Assembly (NCBI GenBank): GCA_900545785.1
Contig: URAA01000019.1
Location: 1-17,459, forward strand
Direction of reading: 5' to 3'
DNA: 17,459 nt
Origin: an uncultured Dialister sp.
GTDB lineage: Bacteria > Bacillota > Negativicutes > Veillonellales > Dialisteraceae
Positions 6,779-12,219 of this stretch are shown here, in pieces (the stretch's first letter is position 1; each line of letters starts with the position of its first letter). The notes below the pieces were generated by a model. That model was not told the origin of the DNA. It ran no database searches and was given only the letters and a program-made list of their open reading frames with translations. Position numbers and translations under genes: made by a program.

Positions 6779-7506
6779 TGATAGGATATATAGTTCTCGG
6801 CGTACTTTTTCTTATAATCCTTTTACTCCTGATTCCCGTCCGCTATGCTTTCAAGTTGGAAATGTGGAAAGCATCGGTCAGAATAGAAGCTCTTTTCGGA
6901 ATTTTTCATAAAACATTTGCCTTTCCCGAGTCCAAAAAGAAGCAGCCTGCGAAGGAAGAAATCATTGAAAATGAATCAGTGAAAAAAATCGAATCTGCGG
7001 AAACGGAAAAAGATACGGAACCTGTACAAAGTGATATAAAAGACGGAGCAAATTCGGAAGAATCGGAAAATACAAAAAGGGCGGAAGAGAGAGAAGAAGA
7101 AGAGGCGGAAGATAAACAGGAAAAAGAGAAGAGAAGAAAAAAGAAAAAACCTTCCATTCCGGAACAAATTGTTTTTGCATTCCAAAACGGAGTCATAGAG
7201 GAGGTATTGAAGGCTGCTTTATACATACTGGATCACAGCTTTCCGAGAAAATGGCGCATCCGCGGAACTTTCGGCACGGGAGATCCGATGATGACCGCCG
7301 TGATAGAGGGGATGACGATTGCATTTCTTCCGGAAGTGACGAAAGAAGTGATCTGGAAATATACAGATACAGCCTATACAATAGAAGGTGAAGGACGGGG
7401 GCGTATTATCCCCCTATATATCGGAGCCGTTATTTTGCGTCTGGCACTGTCCGGACCGATCCGCCGGTTCTGGCGGTACAGACAGGGAGGAATGAAAGAT
7501 GAATGA
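6778..7506 (+). CDS. DUF2953 family membrane-anchored protein (YtfI-like)
   Basis: A 242-residue protein with one N-terminal transmembrane helix (about 2-20). A highly charged, low-complexity segment follows (about 52-123, rich in Glu then Lys/Arg), then a C-terminal globular part matching DUF2953. That part holds 'HSFPRKWRIRGTFGTGDPM', typical of the family ('GtGDPa'). In Bacillus this protein, YtfI, lies immediately before YtfJ, exactly as here. Its role is unknown. Two ATGs, 6775 and 6778, follow GGAGGAGG (6767-6774). I choose 6778 for spacing. The start overlaps the upstream TGA, and the stop overlaps the YtfJ start by 8 bases. An upstream open frame from 6538 lies inside the WYL gene and is not used. 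Confidence 0.8.
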   Translation: MIGYIVLGVLFLIILLLLIPVRYAFKLEMWKASVRIEALFGIFHKTFAFPESKKKQPAKEEIIENESVKKIESAETEKDTEPVQSDIKDGANSEESENTKRAEEREEEEAEDKQEKEKRRKKKKPSIPEQIVFAFQNGVIEEVLKAALYILDHSFPRKWRIRGTFGTGDPMMTAVIEGMTIAFLPEVTKEVIWKYTDTAYTIEGEGRGRIIPLYIGAVILRLALSGPIRRFWRYRQGGMKDE

Positions 7507-7924
7507 AGAATTGAGAAAAAAGGTTTTTGAAGATTTTAAAAACATGCTCCGCACCGAAACGGTAGTGGGACAGCCTATCTACATAGGTGATGCGACAATT
7601 GTTCCGTTCGTGGATATTTCTTTCGGCTTCGGTACGGGAAACCGCGGAGGAAGCGGAGAAGCCTCCGGGGAAGCGGGGGGCGGCAAAATGAGCCCCACTG
7701 CAGTTCTCATCATGAAGGGGGAAAGAGTGGAATTATTTTCCATAAAGAGTGCGACTCCGAATACTACGGTGGACAGAGTTCTTAACATGGTGCCCGAAGT
7801 GGTTTCCCATTTTACAAAGAAAAAAGAGAAAAAAGAAGAAGTTCGGGAAGCGGCTTTGCAGGAAGCAAAAGAAGCGATGAAAGAAGAAGCGGAAACGGCG
7901 GTATTGGAAGCAACTCCGGTATAA
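7499..7924 (+). CDS. ytfJ: YtfJ/GerW family protein
   Basis: A 141-residue soluble protein of the YtfJ (GerW) family, known in Bacillus as a spore protein needed for germination behaviour. Family marks are 'TVVGQPIYIGDATIVPFVDISFGFGTG' (about 22-48), a Gly-rich loop (48-65), and the 'PTAVLIMKGERVELFSI' and 'VDRVLNMVPEV' segments. A Glu/Lys/Ala-rich helical tail extends from about 105. GGGAGG at 7485-7490 places the start at 7499, overlapping the previous stop. The neighbour pair DUF2953-YtfJ is conserved in Firmicutes. No sporulation gene lies elsewhere in the window, and the inferred lineage is probably non-sporulating, so a vegetative envelope-linked role is likely here (inference). Confidence 0.85.
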   Translation: MNEELRKKVFEDFKNMLRTETVVGQPIYIGDATIVPFVDISFGFGTGNRGGSGEASGEAGGGKMSPTAVLIMKGERVELFSIKSATPNTTVDRVLNMVPEVVSHFTKKKEKKEEVREAALQEAKEAMKEEAETAVLEATPV

Positions 7925-7949
7925 TGATATGACCTGAAGTCGATTTTTA

Positions 7950-7978
7950 TTGACAGACGGGATAGATTATATTATGAT
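7950..7978 (+). promoter_or_regulatory. strong promoter of the OmpH-like gene
   Basis: A consensus -35 TTGACA (7950-7955) and a -10 TATGAT (7973-7978, five of six) are separated by 17 bases. It is the best sigma-70-type promoter in the window. A start near 7985 would leave a leader of about 48 bases with AAAGGAGG near its end. Confidence 0.75.
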
Positions 7979-8032
7979 TAACCTATACCCAAGATTTTGT
8001 TATACGGGATATATTAAAGGAGGATTACCATA

Positions 8033-8449
8033 ATGAAATTGAATAAAAAAGCAGCAGCCCTTGTTGCCGGTGTCATGATGCTCGGCGCTGTAGGAACAGC
8101 TTCGGCGGCAGGGATCGGCTATGTGAATTCCTCGGCACTGATGCAGGCTCACCCCAGAATGGAAAGAGCTCAGCTTGATTTAAGAAATGCAGCACAGAAA
8201 GCGGAAGAAAACTTCAACAAGAGATCTCAAGGAAAGAGCGATGCGGAAAAGCAGCAGATTTTCCAAGAAATTCAGCGTGATCTGGCAACTAAAGAAAGAG
8301 CTGCCATTCAGCCGATTCAGCAGGATGTGATGAAAGCCATTCAGGAAGTCCGCCGCGAAAAAGGATTGGATGTTATTTTGGATATCAGCTCCGTTATTGA
8401 CGGCGGAAGCGATGTAACCGATGCAGTGAGAGCAAAGATCGCAAAATAA
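8033..8449 (+). CDS. OmpH/Skp-family periplasmic chaperone
   Basis: A 138-residue protein with a clear Sec signal peptide: Lys-rich n-region, hydrophobic core 'AALVAGVMMLGAVG', and cleavage after ASA at about 25. The mature protein starts 'GIGYVNSSALMQAHPRMERA', the OmpH/Skp head, followed by a long coiled-coil-prone region (about 45-100). The C-terminal strand contains 'GLDVILDISSVIDGG', with a terminal 'DVTDAV' close to the family's 'DIT..V'. Skp/OmpH chaperones hold unfolded outer-membrane proteins in the periplasm, so the gene implies a diderm envelope. AAAGGAGG precedes the start. It is monocistronic with a strong promoter and a terminator, suggesting high constitutive expression. E. coli Skp is about 161 residues, so this is a compact member. 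Confidence 0.88.
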   Translation: MKLNKKAAALVAGVMMLGAVGTASAAGIGYVNSSALMQAHPRMERAQLDLRNAAQKAEENFNKRSQGKSDAEKQQIFQEIQRDLATKERAAIQPIQQDVMKAIQEVRREKGLDVILDISSVIDGGSDVTDAVRAKIAK

Positions 8450-8460
8450 TTGAAAATGAA

Positions 8461-8490
8461 AAAGAGACCTTTCGAGGTTTCTTTTTTTTA
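8461..8490 (+). terminator. intrinsic terminator after the OmpH-like gene
   Basis: An 8-bp stem, AGAGACCT (8463-8470) with AGGTTTCT (8475-8482) and one wobble, closes a TTCG tetraloop. A T8 tract follows. Confidence 0.8.
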
Positions 8491-8544
8491 TCTCTAAACT
8501 GATCCGATTTATGCGAAAACAGAAAGAACTCGTTGAAAAATTCC

Positions 8545-8553
8545 TGTTATAAT
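8545..8553 (+). promoter_or_regulatory. extended -10 promoter for the mutT-like/mutY operon
   Basis: TGTTATAAT is a perfect TATAAT with an extended -10 TGn. The nearby TTGAAA (8533-8538) is too close to act as its -35, and none is found at 17 bases. It lies about 32 bases before the NUDIX start. Confidence 0.55.
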
Positions 8554-8584
8554 AAAATAAAAAGTTTGAAATGCGGGAAAAGAT

Positions 8585-9052
8585 ATGCGTGATACTTCAT
8601 TAATATATCCTCTTCGGGAAGACGGAAAAATTTTGCTCGGTTACAAAAAAAGAGGAATGGGCAGGGGGAAATGGAACGGCTTCGGCGGAAAATTGGAAAA
8701 AGGGGAAACCATGAGAGAATGTGCGGCAAGAGAACTCTTTGAAGAGTCCGGGCTTTCCGCTTCTCCTTCCGATTTTGAACAGGCCGCCGACTTATATTTT
8801 CATCAGCCCTCGGATCCGTCTTGGTCTCATGCGGGAATTGTCTATTTTATCAGAAAATGGACAGGGAAAGTTCATCTTTCCGATGAGATGGAACCGAAAT
8901 GGTTTTCTCCGGAAGATTTTCCTTTTGACGACATGTGGGAGGCGGACAAGATCTGGCTTCCGCTGATTCTGAAAGGGGAAAAGATAAGAGGAACCATTTA
9001 TTTCGCACCTGACGGCAATACCGTCTTTGATTATCATTTTGAAAGTATTTGA
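8585..9052 (+). CDS. MTH1-like NUDIX hydrolase (8-oxo-purine triphosphatase candidate)
   Basis: A 155-residue NUDIX hydrolase. The full Nudix box GX5EX7REUXEEXGU runs from G35 to L57, with catalytic residues R49, E50, E53 and E54. Outside the box it strikingly resembles eukaryotic MTH1/NUDT1. Shared features are 'KKRGMGRGKWNGFGGKLEKGE', 'DEMEPKWF' followed by 'PFDDMWEADKIWLPL', and an ending 'YHFESI'. In MTH1 the WPDD motif reads the oxidised base; here it is W-E-A-D, keeping one Asp. The likely reaction is hydrolysis of 8-oxo-dGTP or 2-OH-dATP to monophosphates, cleaning the nucleotide pool. The mutY gene follows after 13 bases, which supports this role. The Shine-Dalgarno sequence is weak (GGGAAAAG). 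Confidence is high for family, moderate for substrate. Confidence 0.85.
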   Translation: MRDTSLIYPLREDGKILLGYKKRGMGRGKWNGFGGKLEKGETMRECAARELFEESGLSASPSDFEQAADLYFHQPSDPSWSHAGIVYFIRKWTGKVHLSDEMEPKWFSPEDFPFDDMWEADKIWLPLILKGEKIRGTIYFAPDGNTVFDYHFESI

Positions 9053-9065
9053 ATAAGGAATTATT

Positions 9066-10133
9066 TTGAATAAAGAAAACGGAAATTGGACAGCCCTTCT
9101 GCTTGAATGGTTCGACAGAAACAAAAGAGAATTGCCCTGGAGGGAAGAGAGGCCGAGAAATCCCTATCATGTGTGGATTTCCGAAATTATGCTGCAGCAG
9201 ACCAGAACGGAAACGGTGAAACCTTATTTTGAAAGCTGGAAAGAAAGATTTCCCACCATTTCCGCTCTTGCGGCAGCAGATGAATCGGAAGTACTTCATG
9301 CATGGCAGGGACTGGGATATTACAGCAGGGCAAGAAATATTCATAAAGCGGCGAAAGAAATGGTCGAAAAATACGGCGCAACGCTGCCGCAGAAAAAAGA
9401 AGAAGTACGGAAACTTCCCGGGATAGGAGATTATACGGCAGGAGCGATACTTTCCATGGCTTACGGAAAGAAAGAAGCGGCGGTAGACGGAAATGTGCTC
9501 CGTGTTTATGCTCGTTTGTACGGAGTGGAAGCGGATATTTTAAAAACCGCGGGAAGAAAAGAAATTTCCTATCTTGTGGAACAAACATTACCGGAGCGGG
9601 CAGGAGATTTCAATGAAGCACTGATGGATCTGGGGGCAGAGATCTGCATTCCGAAACATCCTCACTGCGACAGATGCCCTCTTTATAGAAATTGCACTGC
9701 CTTTAAAGAAGGGAAAACGGAAGAATTACCGGTCCGCACCCCGAAAAAGAAACAGAAAGAGTTTGCCGCCTGCGTTGCGGTTGTCATAAAAAAAGGAAAG
9801 GTTTTATTGCATCTCCGCCCGTCAAAAGGAATGCTGGCGTCCATGTGGGAATTTCCTGCTGTCCTTGCTTCCGATGCGGAAAAAGGCCTTAAGGAATTGG
9901 AAATATCGGTTTCAGGAAAGGCGGAAGAGAAAATTTGGGAATATACCCATGTTTTTACCCACCGCATCTGGCATATGAAAGCTTATATTTTCAAGGATAT
10001 ACAGGTGCCTGCAGGAGATTATCAATGGTTTTCTTATGAAGAATATAAGAAAATTCCTTTGGCGGGGCCTCATGCGAAGTTGGCTGCCTATATCGGCTCT
10101 TATATGAAAAATGACGATTTTGTCGATGAATGA
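9066..10133 (+). CDS. mutY: A/G-specific adenine glycosylase MutY
   Basis: A 355-residue MutY. It removes adenine mispaired with 8-oxoguanine, starting base-excision repair. Key features are catalytic Glu40 in 'SEIMLQQT', a helix-hairpin-helix 'LPGIGDYTAGAI' at 118-129, and catalytic Asp141 in 'VDGNVLRV'. A 4Fe-4S site follows, C194-x6-C201-x2-C204-x5-C210, and a C-terminal Nudix-like 8-oxoG recognition domain (about 233-350) contains 'FTHRIWHM'. Length and domain order match the family. The start is TTG 9066 with AAGGA seven bases upstream. It directly follows the MTH1-like NUDIX gene, so damaged-nucleotide removal and mismatch correction are probably co-expressed. The metallophosphoesterase follows after 33 bases. 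Confidence 0.95.
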   Translation: MNKENGNWTALLLEWFDRNKRELPWREERPRNPYHVWISEIMLQQTRTETVKPYFESWKERFPTISALAAADESEVLHAWQGLGYYSRARNIHKAAKEMVEKYGATLPQKKEEVRKLPGIGDYTAGAILSMAYGKKEAAVDGNVLRVYARLYGVEADILKTAGRKEISYLVEQTLPERAGDFNEALMDLGAEICIPKHPHCDRCPLYRNCTAFKEGKTEELPVRTPKKKQKEFAACVAVVIKKGKVLLHLRPSKGMLASMWEFPAVLASDAEKGLKELEISVSGKAEEKIWEYTHVFTHRIWHMKAYIFKDIQVPAGDYQWFSYEEYKKIPLAGPHAKLAAYIGSYMKNDDFVDE

Positions 10134-10166
10134 AGAAAATACTGATGTTCACGGAAGGAGAATATC

Positions 10167-11297
10167 TTGAACTTTTATTTGATAATGACCCTCTTTTTTG
10201 CGACCGTCGGGCTCTGTGACGGACTTTTGACCTCATGGCTGTTCCGGTGGAAGTATTTCTATTTATATGGAATCTTCGGTGCGTTGATTGGCTATGCTTC
10301 AGCGTCCTATTATATTTGGTATGCTTCCCATTATGATGAATACGGTCTGATTGCCCATCTCGGCGCCTATCTTTCTACGGGCCTTATGACGGCACTGATA
10401 ATGGTTCTTATTCCCCTTTTGGTTCTTGTCATTTCGGGGTGGATACCGTTTATGAGAAGTTTTGCCCAAACGGCGGGAGCTGTCATTCTTGCCGCTGCTC
10501 TTTTCATCGGTGTTTACGGATCGGTGGACGGGGAAAGAAATGAAACGGTGGAGCATCATGATATTTATGTAGAAAATCTGCCCGACGGGTTTGACGGTTT
10601 TAAACTGGCGCAGATCACGGATACACATATAGGCCCTTATTATAAAATCAAGGATTTGTCCGATGATTTAGATAAGGCAAAAGCGGAAGGGGCGGAAGTG
10701 ATCATGATGACCGGCGATCTGATAGATGACATCCGCTTTATGCCGGAAACGGCAGGAATCATATCTTCCCGAAGCGGATCATTTCCATATGGAATGATTT
10801 ATGTCAGGGGCAATCATGAATTTCATAGAGATCCGCAATATATCGAAGAAGAATTGAAAAAAACACCGATCCGTATATTAAATAACAGTCATACCGCAAT
10901 AGCGAGAAACAATTCCGTTCTCTTTGTGGCGGGCGTGGATTATCCTGAAGCAAGAGGCGAGGAACGGAATAAGGCGATGGCGAGTATGACGGAAGATGCC
11001 TTCCGCGGAATTCCGGAGGGGGCGCCCCGCATTTTCCTTGCCCACCATTCTGATTTTATCGACGCAGGATTTGCCAATCATGCATTTTTGACACTTACGG
11101 GACATACTCACGGCATGCAGACGGGGGTTATGGGAAAACCTTTGTTTTTACCGTTTAAATATACGAGGGGCTCCTACACGGACAGCATCGGATACGGCTA
11201 TGTTTCACGGGGAAACGGGGGGTGGTTTCCTTTCAGAATAGGTTGCAGCCGGGAACTTGCCATTTTTACGCTTCATAAAAAGAAGGGCGGAGAGTAA
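10167..11297 (+). CDS. membrane-anchored calcineurin-like metallophosphoesterase (YkuE/YaeI-like)
   Basis: A 376-residue protein with a four-helix membrane domain (about 4-24, 30-52, 62-91, 102-120) and a C-terminal calcineurin-like phosphoesterase domain. Metal-site motifs are all present: D152 and H154 (DTHIG), D184 (GDLID), N216 and H217 (GNHE), H293/H294 (AHHSD), and H313/H315 (GHTHG). The organisation is that of YkuE/YaeI proteins, which act on membrane-linked phosphoesters. In Chlamydia a YaeI homologue, LpxG, hydrolyses UDP-2,3-diacylglucosamine in lipid A synthesis, so a lipid A role is possible in this diderm, but unproven. The start is TTG 10167, preceded by GGAAGGAG at 10154-10161. 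It is the last gene before a bidirectional terminator. Confidence 0.88.
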   Translation: MNFYLIMTLFFATVGLCDGLLTSWLFRWKYFYLYGIFGALIGYASASYYIWYASHYDEYGLIAHLGAYLSTGLMTALIMVLIPLLVLVISGWIPFMRSFAQTAGAVILAAALFIGVYGSVDGERNETVEHHDIYVENLPDGFDGFKLAQITDTHIGPYYKIKDLSDDLDKAKAEGAEVIMMTGDLIDDIRFMPETAGIISSRSGSFPYGMIYVRGNHEFHRDPQYIEEELKKTPIRILNNSHTAIARNNSVLFVAGVDYPEARGEERNKAMASMTEDAFRGIPEGAPRIFLAHHSDFIDAGFANHAFLTLTGHTHGMQTGVMGKPLFLPFKYTRGSYTDSIGYGYVSRGNGGWFPFRIGCSRELAIFTLHKKKGGE

Positions 11298-11350
11298 AAA
11301 AATTCCTCCGAGAAAAATCGGGAAAAATAAAAAAGCAGAAAAGCGAAAAT

Positions 11351-11387
11351 AAAAAAGGGAACCTTTTGAGAGGGTTCCCTTCTTTTT
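11351..11387. terminator. bidirectional terminator between convergent genes
   Basis: A 9-bp perfect stem, AAGGGAACC (11355-11363) with GGTTCCCTT (11373-11381), closes a 9-base loop. It has CTTTTT on the + side and an A-rich run (T-rich on the - strand) on the other. It serves the metallophosphoesterase (+) and the orphan anchored gene (-). Confidence 0.8.
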
Positions 11388-11892
11388 AACTTCTTGTGGA
11401 ACTGACGGTGGTATCGATTGTATTTTCCGGTTTTTGGGAAATTTTTACGATTTCACTTCGTACCGCTTCCATATCACTGTTGTTTTCTTCCGTCAGCGGT
11501 TTGATGATGACTGCCGTTTTATCTGCATTTTTAAGAGGCGTTTCAATGGTTTTATCGATCCGTGAGTAAGAGAAAGCCACATCTCTTCCCTCTTTCGTAC
11601 GCACCGCAAGACGGCCGCCGTCAATAACGCCCGTGCCGGAAAGGCTGCCTTCCACCTCTTTGCTGCCTTGCTGCACTCTGTGCTCTACGGTAACGGTTTT
11701 ATCTTCATTTCTTGTAAATGTAATTGTTTCCAGATTTTTTATATTATCGCCGGACCAATTCATTCCCGCTTCCTGAATGCCCCACCATGTGCCTTCCCAA
11801 GGTCCGCCGGATAATGCGGAGAAGAGGGCAAAGCCGCCGCCGGCAAGGATGATGACCAAAGCTGAAATGCCGATTATTAAATATTTTTTCAT
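11386..11892 (-). CDS. N-terminally anchored extracytoplasmic protein, unknown function
   Basis: A 168-residue protein on the - strand that I do not recognise. A single N-terminal hydrophobic helix (about 4-29) after MKKY acts as a membrane anchor or signal. No cysteine is present, so it is not a lipoprotein. The exported part is strand-rich, with 'GPWEGTWWGIQ' at the start (about 30-40) and alternating polar/hydrophobic stretches. The G-x-W-x-G opening resembles small lipocalin-like beta-barrels (inference). The C-terminal 30 residues are Thr/Ser/Lys-rich. A GCAGGA lies a few bases upstream of the ATG at 11892. It faces the metallophosphoesterase gene and shares its terminator. A -10 TAAAAT with extended TGT sits upstream at 11931-11939. 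Confidence 0.6.
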   Translation of the reverse strand: MKKYLIIGISALVIILAGGGFALFSALSGGPWEGTWWGIQEAGMNWSGDNIKNLETITFTRNEDKTVTVEHRVQQGSKEVEGSLSGTGVIDGGRLAVRTKEGRDVAFSYSRIDKTIETPLKNADKTAVIIKPLTEENNSDMEAVRSEIVKISQKPENTIDTTVSSTRS

Positions 11893-11930
11893 AGTTTCCT
11901 GCTTTTCTTTTTAACAATATTACGTTGTTT

Positions 11931-11939
11931 ATTTTAACA
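11931..11939 (-). promoter_or_regulatory. extended -10 promoter of the anchored orphan
   Basis: On the - strand, TGTTAAAAT gives an extended -10 about 40 bases before the ATG at 11892. A weak TTGCTC lies 18 bases further upstream. Confidence 0.4.
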
Positions 11940-12107
11940 TAGAAACCACTCAATGAGCAAAGAAAATTTCAACGCTTTCAAAAATCTTGCAAAAAATCTG
12001 AAATTTTACAAAATTCTCCAAATTAAAATAAAAAAATAAAACAATGAGTTTGGTTTTGTTTTATAACCGACAAAAAACCGATTTAAATTTCATTTTTAGC
12101 GGGTTTG
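11940..12107. other. AT-rich divergent intergenic region
   Basis: This stretch, between the - strand orphan promoter and the gyrA promoter, contains A and T runs and several short AAATTT-like elements. I see no gene, hairpin terminator or riboswitch in it. It is likely a spacer holding upstream promoter (UP-like) sequence for gyrA. Confidence 0.5.
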
Positions 12108-12116
12108 TGGTATAAT
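12108..12116 (+). promoter_or_regulatory. extended -10 promoter of gyrA
   Basis: TGGTATAAT is a perfect TATAAT with an extended TGn. No -35 better than TTTCAT is found 17 bases upstream. A start near 12123 gives a leader of about 97 bases. Confidence 0.55.
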
Positions 12117-12147
12117 AAAAAAGCAAAATACAGTATTAATTATTTTG

Positions 12148-12202
12148 GAAGCGGCCGTACCGGTTCGCTTCTCATTTTATGTCCGGCTTTCTGAAGACGG
12201 AT
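12148..12202 (+). promoter_or_regulatory. structured 5' leader of gyrA
   Basis: Two hairpins can form in the leader. The first pairs GAAGCG-GCCG (12148-12157) with CGGT-T-CGCTTC (12161-12171), a 10-bp stem with one bulge and a TAC loop. The second pairs GTCCG (12181-12185) with CGGAT (12198-12202). No T tract follows, so it is not a terminator. Confidence 0.35.
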
Positions 12203-12219
12203 CAAGGCAAGGTGAATAT

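Noticed and set aside
7499..7924. YtfJ/GerW as evidence that the organism sporulates
   Set aside because: The family also occurs in non-spore-formers, and no other sporulation gene is present here.
12145..12219. 25-residue N-terminal extension of GyrA from TTG 12145
   Set aside because: No ribosome site precedes it, the residues do not match GyrA, and the region forms hairpins typical of a leader.
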